Positions 8,745 to 16,749 of a stretch of 64,000 bases of DNA are shown here, piece after piece (position 1 is the first letter of the stretch; the number at the start of each line of letters is the position of its first letter). Location of the stretch: NCBI RefSeq assembly GCF_009827515.1, contig NZ_WTYO01000001.1, positions 477,501-541,500 on the forward strand, written 5' to 3'. Position numbers and translations under genes: made by a program. The notes under the pieces are model-generated. The model was not told the DNA's origin. It did not search any database and was given only the letters and a program-made list of their open reading frames with translations. Source of the DNA: Pelagerythrobacter marinus (GTDB lineage Bacteria > Pseudomonadota > Alphaproteobacteria > Sphingomonadales > Sphingomonadaceae).

Positions 8745-9734
8745 TCACCGGGCCATGAGCCCGTGCCGCGCGAGGCTTTCGGCGAGGATGGTCTCGATCA
8801 GTTCGGGCTGGCTCCAGCCTGCCAGCGCCGCCGCGCGGCCGAAGACCTTCTGCGACCAGAGGTTGCAGTTGAGGTTGAGCTCGAGGAACGTGATCTCGCC
8901 GGTGTCCTCGTTCACGCGGAATTCGAACCGGCCATAGTCGAACGGCCGATACTCGTTCCACGCCTTGCGCGTCAGGTCGGCGATCCGCGCGGCCATGTCC
9001 GCGTTCTCGAACGGGTCGAGCGAGTATTTCTGGCTCCGGTCCACGAGATCGCGCTTCTCCCGGTAGGTGCGCAGGTGCGAGGGATCGGCCTGGCGGAAGA
9101 TCATCATCGGCAGGATCGTCGGCTCCCCCCTGACGGTGATAACCGGCACTTCGACGTCGCTGCCTTGCAGGAACGGTTCGACGATCGCGTCGTGACCCAG
9201 CGCGTGGACATCGGCGACGGCGCGCTCCACGCTGGCGAGGTCGGTCGCATCGTTGACGCCCCAGCTGGCCGACGAGGCATTGGGCTTCACCACGTAGCGG
9301 GTGGCCGGCGGCACGGCGGACAGGTCCACCGGGGCGCCGCGGCGAAAGATCGCCCAGGGCGCGGTCGGCACGTCGGCCGCGCGCGCCGCCCGCTTGGCCA
9401 GGTGCTTGTCGTCCGCCAGCCCGCGCAGGATCGGGCTGGCCCCGAGGTAGGGTATGCCCTTGCGCTCGCACAGCAGCGGACAGAGCATTTCCGAATTGAA
9501 GAAACCGGCCCGGTTGAGCAGGGGGAAGACGAAATCGATCTCGGGGTTTTCGAACAGAACCTCGAACCGGTCGGCGATGACGAGGTTCAGGCCCAGGCCT
9601 TCGAGCACCTGGCGCATCTCGCGGTGATAGAGCGCGTGATTGCCGTCTTCGGGGTGCAGTTCGCCGTCCCACAGGGCGTTCTTGGCGATGAAGAGGATGC
9701 GGAGCCGCTCCCGGGCCGCGGCATCGATGGTCAT
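8745..9734 (-). CDS. ATP-grasp ligase, D-Ala-D-Ala ligase-like, paralogue 1
   Basis: A 329-residue protein from ATG 9734 ([18 protein letters not shown]). [12 protein letters not shown] carries the ATP-binding Lys of the ATP-grasp fold, and [10 protein letters not shown] followed by [11 protein letters not shown] holds the acidic and Asn metal ligands that sit near the C-terminus in D-Ala-D-Ala ligases. The usual NTxPG is replaced by NLNCNLW, so this is not a housekeeping Ddl. It is paralogous to the gene at 11373-12389; in the stretch from HPEDGNHA to DDK about 59 of 84 positions agree by eye. It is divergent from the PLP enzyme at 9866. It probably joins a carboxylate to an amine; the substrates are unknown. 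Confidence 0.8.
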   Translation of the reverse strand: MTIDAAARERLRILFIAKNALWDGELHPEDGNHALYHREMRQVLEGLGLNLVIADRFEVLFENPEIDFVFPLLNRAGFFNSEMLCPLLCERKGIPYLGASPILRGLADDKHLAKRAARAADVPTAPWAIFRRGAPVDLSAVPPATRYVVKPNASSASWGVNDATDLASVERAVADVHALGHDAIVEPFLQGSDVEVPVITVRGEPTILPMMIFRQADPSHLRTYREKRDLVDRSQKYSLDPFENADMAARIADLTRKAWNEYRPFDYGRFEFRVNEDTGEITFLELNLNCNLWSQKVFGRAAALAGWSQPELIETILAESLARHGLMAR

Positions 9735-9781
9735 GGGACGCAGTGCGGTCACGAACGATTGCCCTTGTTGCGCTGCGGCGT

Positions 9782-9834
9782 TTGTCGCGGTGCAGCAAAT
9801 TCGCTGGAATGCGTCCCTAGGTCTGTTAGGTCTG
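9782..9834 (+). promoter_or_regulatory. Candidate promoter and 8-bp direct repeat before the PLP enzyme
   Basis: TTGTCG (9782-9787), a 17-base spacer and TGGAAT (9805-9810) could drive the PLP gene. Just after, TAGGTCTG occurs twice (9818-9825 and 9827-9834), overlapping the expected start of transcription. That arrangement would suit an operator. Both parts are inferred by eye in the 131-base divergent gap. Confidence 0.3.
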
Positions 9835-9865
9835 CACGCAAGCGAAAAAGCCATCCGGGTCGTCG

Positions 9866-11359
9866 ATGCGAACAGCCACCAGCCAGATGTCGCGCGAGTT
9901 CGCGGACGATCCACGCGCCCATGAACTGGTCGCCCGGCTTTGCAGCGGCGGCGACGAGCGGCTGGCACTCGATCCGCAAACCGGCCTCAACCGCTACATG
10001 TCGGGTCCGTACCCGCGCGACATCGTCGCCTATGCTTCCTCCACGGCCAACGACATCTCGCGCGATGCCTTCCGCCACCTGCTCGGCCAGGGTCGGCCGG
10101 CGGACGGGGACTATGGCGCCTTGCTGGAGGGCATGCGCGGGCGCCTGCGCGGCGCGTTCGGGCTGGGCGGCGATGTCGATGTCGTCTTCGCGCCGTCGGG
10201 GACCGACCTCGAATATGTGGCGCTGGCCGCGACGATCGATCGCTCGCCCGGGGGCGTCCACAATGTCCTGCTCGGCGCGGACGAGGTGGGGCGGGGGTGC
10301 GTTCATTCGGCGGCCGGGCGTTATTTCAACGATCGCACCGCGCCCGGCCGCACCGTCGTACCCGGCGAAAGCGTGCCCGGGCTGGAGGCCGTGTCGCTGA
10401 CCGACATCCCGGTGCGCTGCGGGCGGGGGCTGGCGCGCACCAGCGGCCAGATCGCCGCCAGCATCGAGGGGGAGATCGCGCGCGCTCGCGCCGGCGGACG
10501 CCACGCGCTGGTCCATGTCGTCCACGGATCGAAGACCGGCCTGATCCTGCCCGCGCTCGACGACCTGGACCGCCTGCTGGCTCGCTGGGGACAGGCGATG
10601 ACGCCCGTGGTCGATGCGTGCCAGGTCCGCCTGTCGCCCGGCGATGTCGCGGCCTATCTGGACCGCGGGGCGATCGTGCTGATGACCGGTTCCAAGTTTG
10701 CCGGCGGCGTCGCGTTCAGCGGCTGGGCGCTCGTGCCCGCCGCCCTCGTGCGCCGCGCGCCGCCGCTGCCCGCCGGGTTCGATGCCCTGTTCCGCCGGGC
10801 CGAATGGCCACAAGGCTGGAACGGGCGCGAGGCGCTGCCCGATCGGGGCAACCCGGGGCTGGCCACGCGGCTGGAGGGGGCGCTGTTCGAACTGGAGCGG
10901 TTCCGCGCCCTGCCGGCGGATGCGGTCTCGCGCGTGATCGATGCCTTCCAGCGTGCCCTGCGGCAGGGCCTGGTCGCGCCGCTGCACTTGCGCGAAGTCG
11001 AACGCTCCGCCGACCCCGACCCCGACACCGACACCGACACCGGCCAGCGCGCCGCGCCGCACGCCGATCTCCTCGCCACGCTGGCGACCCTCGACGTCTC
11101 GGCCCTGCCGGCGGCGCGGAGCTTCGATGGCGCCGTATCGCTGCACGCGCGGCTCGCGCGTGGGGGCATCCGGCTGGGCCAGCCGGTCAGGAGCGTGCGC
11201 CTGCCCTGCGGGGGCTGGGGCGGGACCTTGCGCCTCGGCCTGTCGATGCCGCAGATCGCCGCTCTCGCGCCCCTGTCGCAGTCTGCCTGCGAAGCGGCCT
11301 TTGCCGCGCATTTCGAGCTCGTGACGGAGGCCCTGCGCCAGTGCGAAGCCGTCGCCTGA
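9866..11359 (+). CDS. Fold-type I PLP-dependent enzyme of unknown specificity
   Basis: A 497-residue protein. FAPSGTDLEYVALAA resembles the phosphate-loop region of class V aminotransferase-like enzymes. Asp250 (VVDACQ) is placed to bind the pyridine nitrogen, and Lys277 in TGSKFAGG is the likely PLP Schiff-base lysine 27 residues later. HVVHGSKTGLILP precedes the Asp. I do not recognise the exact family: decarboxylase, aminotransferase and lyase are all possible. Residues 383-392 are an Asp-Pro/Asp-Thr repeat encoded by a hexanucleotide tract. No good ribosome site is visible; ATG 9887 is an alternative start. It lies between two paralogous ATP-grasp genes, divergent from one and convergent with the other, suggesting shared chemistry. 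Confidence 0.75.
   Translation: MRTATSQMSREFADDPRAHELVARLCSGGDERLALDPQTGLNRYMSGPYPRDIVAYASSTANDISRDAFRHLLGQGRPADGDYGALLEGMRGRLRGAFGLGGDVDVVFAPSGTDLEYVALAATIDRSPGGVHNVLLGADEVGRGCVHSAAGRYFNDRTAPGRTVVPGESVPGLEAVSLTDIPVRCGRGLARTSGQIAASIEGEIARARAGGRHALVHVVHGSKTGLILPALDDLDRLLARWGQAMTPVVDACQVRLSPGDVAAYLDRGAIVLMTGSKFAGGVAFSGWALVPAALVRRAPPLPAGFDALFRRAEWPQGWNGREALPDRGNPGLATRLEGALFELERFRALPADAVSRVIDAFQRALRQGLVAPLHLREVERSADPDPDTDTDTGQRAAPHADLLATLATLDVSALPAARSFDGAVSLHARLARGGIRLGQPVRSVRLPCGGWGGTLRLGLSMPQIAALAPLSQSACEAAFAAHFELVTEALRQCEAVA
11012..11041 (+). repeat. In-frame hexanucleotide repeat (GACnCC) in the PLP-enzyme gene
   Basis: Five GAC codons alternate with CCC or ACC, encoding Asp-Pro/Asp-Thr at residues 383-392. 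It would sit in a surface loop between the large and C-terminal domains and could vary in length without shifting frame. Confidence 0.7.
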
Positions 11360-11372
11360 CAGGCGGCGCGGG

Positions 11373-12389
11373 CTAGCCCGCGATCAGCGCGTTGCGCCGC
11401 CAGGATTCGGCCAGGAGCGTCTCGATCAGGTCGCCGTGGCTGAAGCCGGCCTGGGCCGCCGCCTTGGCCATGACCTTTTCCGACCACAGGTTGCAGTTGA
11501 GATTGATCTCGATGAAATTCACGTCGCCGGTGGCGAGATCCAGCCGGAACTCGATCCGGCCATAGTCGAAGGGCACGAATTCCTGCGCGACCTTGCGGGC
11601 CATGGCCTCGATCCGCGGGGCGAACTCGGCATGGTCGAAACGCTTCAGCGCCGCCTTCTCGGTGTTCTGGACCAGATCGCGCTTCTCGTAATAGGTCCAC
11701 AGCTTCTGCGTGTCCTCGCGCTCGTACCACAGCATGGGCAGGGCGACCGGCTCGTCGCGGATGGTGATGAACGCGCACTGGATGTCGTAACCGTCGAGGT
11801 AGGGCTCCACGATCGCGTCGTGGCCCTGGCCGTGGATGTCGGCGATGGCATTGGCCACCCCGTTCCAGTCGGAGGCATCCGAGATGCCCCAGCTGGCGGA
11901 GGAGGCATTGGGCTTGATCACCCACCGGCCCCCGGGCGCGGGCGGCAGGTCCTTTTCCAGCACGGGGCCGCCCCGGCGATAACAGAACCACGGGGCAGTG
12001 GGCACGCCGGCGTGGGCGGCCGCCAGCTTCGACACCGACTTGTCGTCGCCCATCCCGCGCAGGAACGGCATCGCGCCGAGATAGGGGATGCGGTGCATGT
12101 TGCACAGCAGCGGGATCAGCATCTCGCTGTTGACGAAGCCGCCACGGTTGAGGAGCGGGAAGACGAAATCGACCTCCGGCCGCTCGAACAGCGCCTTGTA
12201 CGTATCCGCGAACCGGAGGTTGAGGCCGAGGCTTTCCAGCGTCGTGCGCACTTCGTGGTGATAGATCGCGTGGTTGCCGTCTTCGGGATGCATCCCGCCC
12301 CCCCACAGGACGTGCTTGGCCATGAACAGCAGGCGGACGCGCTCCTTGGCGTCGTCGGGAATGCGCAGGGGCTGGGGAGAATCGGGCAT
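11373..12389 (-). CDS. ATP-grasp ligase, D-Ala-D-Ala ligase-like, paralogue 2
   Basis: A 338-residue protein from ATG 12389 (PDSPQPLRIPDDAKERVRLLF); open sequence further upstream is a shadow of RNase E. It repeats the plan of the gene at 8745-9734: [45 protein letters not shown] for ATP, and IEFRLDLATG with [14 protein letters not shown] for metal binding. It ends 14 bases from the end of the convergent PLP gene. Conserved pocket residues with differing surfaces suggest that the two paralogues run related but distinct ligations, or form a heteromer. The product is unknown; housekeeping D-Ala-D-Ala ligase is unlikely given the altered C-terminal motif. Confidence 0.8.
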   Translation of the reverse strand: MPDSPQPLRIPDDAKERVRLLFMAKHVLWGGGMHPEDGNHAIYHHEVRTTLESLGLNLRFADTYKALFERPEVDFVFPLLNRGGFVNSEMLIPLLCNMHRIPYLGAMPFLRGMGDDKSVSKLAAAHAGVPTAPWFCYRRGGPVLEKDLPPAPGGRWVIKPNASSASWGISDASDWNGVANAIADIHGQGHDAIVEPYLDGYDIQCAFITIRDEPVALPMLWYEREDTQKLWTYYEKRDLVQNTEKAALKRFDHAEFAPRIEAMARKVAQEFVPFDYGRIEFRLDLATGDVNFIEINLNCNLWSEKVMAKAAAQAGFSHGDLIETLLAESWRRNALIAG

Positions 12390-12505
12390 CGGGGGGTCTC
12401 GTCGGTTGGGACAGGCCCGCCATCTAGGCGCGAACGCGGCGCGCCGCCAGAGCCCTCTTGCACCGGCTCGCTGGGCAGGGATCGCGGCAGCGGTGCGAAC
12501 AGCGA

Positions 12506-12558
12506 GAAGGGGCGGAACGATCCGCGTGCACGCAACACGCGGGCCATTCCGCCCCTTC
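12506..12558 (-). terminator. Long hairpin downstream of rne, without a U tract
   Basis: Two perfect 12-base arms (12506-12517 and 12547-12558, GAAGGGGCGGAA and its complement) enclose a second 7-base stem (12522-12528 with 12536-12542). It lies just after the rne stop on the minus strand. No T run follows, so it may be an mRNA 3'-end stabiliser or a Rho-assisted stop rather than a classical terminator. Confidence 0.5.
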
Positions 12559-12576
12559 GTCGGCGCCTGTTGCGGC

Positions 12577-15396
12577 TTACTGCCCGAAAGTGCGCTGCCA
12601 CCAGCCGCGGCGCGGAGAGGACGTCTTGCCTTCCTCCTGCGCGGCGGGCGCGGTCTCGGCCTCGCTCTCGTCTGCCGGTGCGGCGGCATCGGCGGTCTGG
12701 GGCGCGGAGGCCGGCTCCTCGCGGCTTTCCGCAGGCGGGGCTTGCGGGGCCGGTTCATCGTCGGCCTTCTTGCGCCGGCGCGTGCGCTTGGGCTTTTCAG
12801 CCGGTGCCTCGGCCTCCGCTTCGGCTTCGGCCTTGGCGGGGCCAGCGCTTTCGGCTGCGGGTGCCTGCGCCTCCTCGGCCTTCTTGCGCCGGGTGCGCCG
12901 CTTGGGCTTCGGAGCCTCCTCGGTCTCGGCTTCGGCCGCCGGGGTTTCCGCGGGGGAGTCGCCGGCCGGCTCTTCCGCCGCCGCGTCCTTGGCCTTCGCC
13001 TTGGCACGCGGCTTGCGCTTGGCCGGCGGAGCAGCCTCCTCCCCGTCTTCGGCCTTCTTGCGGCGCGTGCGCTTCTTCGGCTTGGGTTCTTCCTCGGCCC
13101 CGGCCGGCTGGTCCGGCGCGTCCGCGGTCGCTTCGGCGCCCGGGGCGACGGCCATGTCCTCGCTCACGCGTTCGGCGACCGCTTCGGGCGTCTCGATCTC
13201 GCTTTCGCCGGCGTTATCGCCGTCCTCGCGATCGCGGCCGCCGCGCCGCCGGCGTCCGCCCCGGCGGCGGCGCTTGCGCGGCTTGCCCTCGTCCTCTTCC
13301 GAGGCGGGGCCGCCGTCGCTGTCGCCGTCCTCGTTACCGGTGGATTCGTCGCCGGCGGTTTCGTCGTCGTCCCTGTCGTCGCCGCCCTCGTCGCCGTTGC
13401 GGCCCTTGTTGCGGCCGCGGCCACCCCGGCGGCGGCGCTTGCGCTTGCGGTTGCCGTTGTCGTCGTCCTCGTCGTCGCGGTCCTCGGCCTGTTCGTCGGC
13501 CTCGGGCTCGTCCTCGTCGTCGACGATCGGTTCGAACTTCGGTGCCTGCGCCGGCTTGGGCCCGGAGCTGGAGACGCTCATCTTCGCGCCTTCTTCCTCA
13601 CCCTCGGGCACGACTTCGACGGTGACGCCGTAACGGCGCTCGATCTCGACCAGGTCGTCGCGCTTGGAATTGAGCAGGTAGACCGCCGCCTCGGTGCTGG
13701 CGGCCAGCGTGATGACCGTGCCCTTGCCCTTGGCCGCTTCGTCCTCGATCAGGCGCAGGGCCGAAAGGCCCGCGCTCGATGCCGTGCGGACAAGGCCGGT
13801 GCCGTCGCAGTGCGGGCATTCGCGGGTGGTCGCTTCCAGCACGCCCGTGCGCAGGCGCTGCCGGCTCATCTCCATCAGGCCGAAGCCGGAAATGCGGCCG
13901 ACCTGGATCCGCGCCCGGTCGCTCTTCAGCGCGTCTTTCAGCGCGCGTTCGACCTTCCGGTTGTTGGAGTTGTACTCCATGTCGATGAAGTCGATCACCA
14001 CCAGGCCGGCCATGTCGCGCAGGCGCAGCTGGCGCGCGATTTCCTTGGCCGCTTCGAGGTTGGTGGACAGGGCCGTCTGCTCGATCCCGTGTTCCTTGGT
14101 CGAACGGCCGGAGTTGATGTCGATCGAGACGAGCGCCTCGGTCGGGTTGATGACCAGATAGCCGCCGCTCTTCAACTGCACGACCGGGTCGTACATCGCG
14201 CGCAGCTGGTCCTCCGCGCCATAGCGCTGGAACAGGGGGACCGGGTCGGAATAGGCCTTCACCCGCCGGGCGTGGCTGGGCATCAGGAGCTTCATGAACT
14301 CCTTCGCCGAGCGGTAGCCGGCTTCGCCCTCGACCACGACTTCCTCGATCTCGCGGTTGTAGATGTCGCGAATCGCCCGCTTGATCAGGTCGCTGTCCGA
14401 ATGGATCAGCGTGGGGGCGCTGGAGGAAAGCGTCTTCTCGCGGATCTCGTCCCACAGGCGCGCGAGATAGTCGAAGTCGCGCTTGATCTCGGTCTTGGTG
14501 CGCTGGAGGCCGGCCGTGCGGACGATCAGGCCCATCGTGCGCGGCAGCTTGAGATCGCCGACGATCTGCTTCAGCCGCTTGCGATCGCTGGCGCTGGAAA
14601 TCTTGCGCGAGATGCCGCCGCCGTGGCTGCTGTTGGGCATCAGCACGGTGTAGCGGCCGGCGAGGCTGAGGTAGGTCGTCAGCGCGGCACCCTTGTTGCC
14701 GCGTTCTTCCTTGACCACCTGGACCAGCAGGACCTGCCGGCGCTGGATCACGTCCTGGATCTTGTAGCGGCGGCGCAGCGCCTGGCGCCGGGCGCGGACC
14801 TCGTCCACTTCCTTGGCCCGCGCGCGGCCCTTGCCCTGGCGGCGGCCGCGACCCCGGCGGCCGCGGCGCGAACCGTTGCCTTCTTCCTCGTCGTCGCTGT
14901 CGTCGTCGCCATCGTCGTCGCCGTTCGCGACCTGGCCTTCCTCGATCGTGGCGACCTTGTCCTTCTCGGACGTGTCGATTTCCTCGACCCCGTCCTCGGC
15001 GAATTCCTCGACCAGCGATTCGCCGGTCTCGTCGTCGGCGTCGTACTCGTCGCCCGGAACGTCGCCGCGTTCCTCTTCCTCGGCGCGCAGGCGCGCTTCT
15101 TCCTCGGCAGCCTCGGCCTCTTCGGCCAGGAGCTGTTCGCGGTCTTCCTTCGGGATCTGGTAGTAGTCGGGGTGGATCTCGCTGAAGGCGAGGAACCCGT
15201 GCCGGTTGCCGCCGAAATCGACGAAGGCCGCCTGGAGGCTGGGTTCGACCCGGGTTACCTTGGCGAGGTAGATATTGCCCTTGATTTGCCGATGTTCGGC
15301 GGATTCGAAATCAAATTCCTCGATCCGGTTGCCCTTGAGCACCGCCACCCGCGTTTCTTCCGGGTGGCGCGCATCGATAAGCATGCGCGTTGCCAT
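12577..15396 (-). CDS. rne: Ribonuclease E
   Basis: A 939-residue endoribonuclease. The start is ATG 15396 (ATRMLIDARHPEETR), preceded by GGAGATTTTTAC. The N-terminal S1 domain begins about residue 40 and is split by an insertion of about 110 residues that is first strongly acidic (poly-Asp/Glu) and then arginine-rich (RRGRRGRGRRQGKGR). The RNase H-like and DNase I-like catalytic regions follow, with DINSG and VVIDFIDME acids. The Zn-link Cys527 and Cys530 lie in CPHCDGTG. After about residue 625 comes a disordered non-catalytic tail with Arg-rich patches and three similar copies of KPKRRTRRKKAEE, the expected scaffold for degradosome partners and RNA. It acts in mRNA decay and rRNA/tRNA processing. 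Confidence 0.95.
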   Translation of the reverse strand: MATRMLIDARHPEETRVAVLKGNRIEEFDFESAEHRQIKGNIYLAKVTRVEPSLQAAFVDFGGNRHGFLAFSEIHPDYYQIPKEDREQLLAEEAEAAEEEARLRAEEEERGDVPGDEYDADDETGESLVEEFAEDGVEEIDTSEKDKVATIEEGQVANGDDDGDDDSDDEEEGNGSRRGRRGRGRRQGKGRARAKEVDEVRARRQALRRRYKIQDVIQRRQVLLVQVVKEERGNKGAALTTYLSLAGRYTVLMPNSSHGGGISRKISSASDRKRLKQIVGDLKLPRTMGLIVRTAGLQRTKTEIKRDFDYLARLWDEIREKTLSSSAPTLIHSDSDLIKRAIRDIYNREIEEVVVEGEAGYRSAKEFMKLLMPSHARRVKAYSDPVPLFQRYGAEDQLRAMYDPVVQLKSGGYLVINPTEALVSIDINSGRSTKEHGIEQTALSTNLEAAKEIARQLRLRDMAGLVVIDFIDMEYNSNNRKVERALKDALKSDRARIQVGRISGFGLMEMSRQRLRTGVLEATTRECPHCDGTGLVRTASSAGLSALRLIEDEAAKGKGTVITLAASTEAAVYLLNSKRDDLVEIERRYGVTVEVVPEGEEEGAKMSVSSSGPKPAQAPKFEPIVDDEDEPEADEQAEDRDDEDDDNGNRKRKRRRRGGRGRNKGRNGDEGGDDRDDDETAGDESTGNEDGDSDGGPASEEDEGKPRKRRRRGGRRRRGGRDREDGDNAGESEIETPEAVAERVSEDMAVAPGAEATADAPDQPAGAEEEPKPKKRTRRKKAEDGEEAAPPAKRKPRAKAKAKDAAAEEPAGDSPAETPAAEAETEEAPKPKRRTRRKKAEEAQAPAAESAGPAKAEAEAEAEAPAEKPKRTRRRKKADDEPAPQAPPAESREEPASAPQTADAAAPADESEAETAPAAQEEGKTSSPRRGWWQRTFGQ

Positions 15397-15833
15397 GTAA
15401 AAATCTCCGTGCGCGTCCGGGCGGGCTGTCGCCGGCCGGGATCGTCTGCGCAAATAAGTGGGATCCGCCGATCGCCTGGCGATGGGCGGCAATGTCGAAC
15501 CGGACGCCGCGAACCTTTTCGCGGTGCCGGAATGATGTGTCTGCAATCATGCGAATGCGCCTGTGTCGCGCCGCCCGGCCCGCCAGCGCGACGACGCCCG
15601 CCTGTGGCGGGGTGGTCATGCTCGGGGAGAGGCTTCTCATGAACTGCATCAACCTGTTGCGAGCGCCGGAGCAGGAAGCTGCCGGCGAGCCTGGGGCCCG
15701 TTTGGTTCCCGCGCCGGATAGCGGCGTCGGGCTGTGGCGGGCCGGAATTTCGGCCTTGCAGAGCTAGCATCCCGCCATTCGTTCGGCAACCATGTTGCGC
15801 ATCCTGCCCGCAACACCCTAACAACCGGGCGCA
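15397..15833. other. 437-base divergent gap: rne leader and amidase upstream region
   Basis: No convincing gene lies here: open frames on both strands lack family features and have shadow-like composition. Next to rne is the AT-rich ribosome site AGATTTTTAC. CCGCGAACCTTTTCGCGG (about 15507-15524) can form a short hairpin in the rne leader. RNase E is known in E. coli to control its own mRNA through its 5' leader, so a long structured leader would be expected, but that is inference. The amidase promoter is at the right end. Confidence 0.6.
15795..15824 (+). promoter_or_regulatory. Candidate promoter of the amidase gene
   Basis: TTGCGC (15795-15800), 18 bases, then TAACAA (15819-15824). The ATG at 15834 is only nine bases further on, so the transcript would have almost no leader. 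There is no strong ribosome site, which fits. Confidence 0.35.
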
Positions 15834-16703
15834 ATGTCCATGCGGCTTCAGATATGGCTGATCTTCCTGGCGCCGCCGGTTTTCCTGGCGGCGCTGTACC
15901 TGCTCGGCCTGTCGATCCCGGTGCCGCACCTGGGGCGCGACTACGTGGTGCGCGTGGCCCTGCCCGAGGCGGGCGACCCGGTCGGCCTGCCCACGATCCA
16001 CGGCCCGCCGGACCGGTCGCGGCCGCTGGTGGTGATCGACCCCGGCCACGGGGGGAAGGACCCGGGCGCCAGCGTCGAGGGGTACCGGGAAAAGGACATC
16101 GCCCTGGCGCTCGCCATGGCCCTGCGCGACAGGCTGGTGGCGGACGGCGGGGTCAGGGTCGCCCTGACGCGCGAGGACGATCGTTTCCTCGTGCTCGACG
16201 AACGGCCCGAGATCGCCCGCCGGCTCGACGCCGACCTGTTCGTGTCGATCCACGCGGATTCGGCCGGCGAAGCGAGCCGCGCGAGCGGGGCGAGCATCTA
16301 TACCCTTTCGGCCCGGGCCTCGAGCGAGGCCGCGGCGCGCTTCGCCGAACGGGAGAACGAGGCCGACCGGGTCAACGGCGTGCGGATCGAAGGGCAGGAT
16401 GCCGATGTCAGCGCGATCCTGGTCGAACTGTCGCAGCGCCGGGTGCAGGAGGCATCGGCCGAGTTCGCCGGGCTGATCGTGCGCGAGGGGGAAGGGGAAC
16501 TGGTCTTCCACCCGCGCCCGCGCCGGTCGGCGGCGCTGGCCGTGCTGCGCGCGCCCGACGTGCCGGCCGTGCTTTACGAAGCCGGCTTCATCACCAATCC
16601 GGAAGACGCGCGGCGCCTCGCCAGCCCCGAGGCGCGCGAGCGTTTTGCCGGCGTCATGGCGCGTGCGATCCGGATCTACTTCGCCCGCCAGGCCGGCACC
16701 TAA
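15834..16703 (+). CDS. N-acetylmuramoyl-L-alanine amidase (Amidase_3, AmiC-like)
   Basis: A 289-residue protein with one N-terminal membrane segment (about residues 6-28), which is either an uncleaved anchor or a signal sequence. The zinc ligands of the Amidase_3 family are visible: His72 in DPGHGG, Glu86 in REKDI and His140 in SIHADS, with the catalytic Glu249 in LYEAGFITN. It cleaves the amide bond between muramic acid and L-Ala of the peptide stem in the periplasm during cell separation. A second start, two codons in, is also possible. It precedes PBP1A by 46 bases, pairing a peptidoglycan hydrolase with a synthase. Confidence 0.93.
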   Translation: MSMRLQIWLIFLAPPVFLAALYLLGLSIPVPHLGRDYVVRVALPEAGDPVGLPTIHGPPDRSRPLVVIDPGHGGKDPGASVEGYREKDIALALAMALRDRLVADGGVRVALTREDDRFLVLDERPEIARRLDADLFVSIHADSAGEASRASGASIYTLSARASSEAAARFAERENEADRVNGVRIEGQDADVSAILVELSQRRVQEASAEFAGLIVREGEGELVFHPRPRRSAALAVLRAPDVPAVLYEAGFITNPEDARRLASPEARERFAGVMARAIRIYFARQAGT

Positions 16704-16749
16704 ACCATATGGCATTCCGCCGAAGCTGCGTGCTAGAGACGCCTCGACC

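Noticed and set aside
12274-15642. A very long open frame (over 1,100 codons) on the plus strand across rne
   Set aside because: It is antisense to RNase E, whose motifs are unmistakable. The translated sequence has Leu/Val/Ala-rich low complexity typical of reading GC-rich genes backwards.
15390-15767. Possible 125-residue ORF in the rne-amidase gap
   Set aside because: No ribosome site, no recognisable domain, overlaps the rne start, and composition is like random GC-rich sequence.
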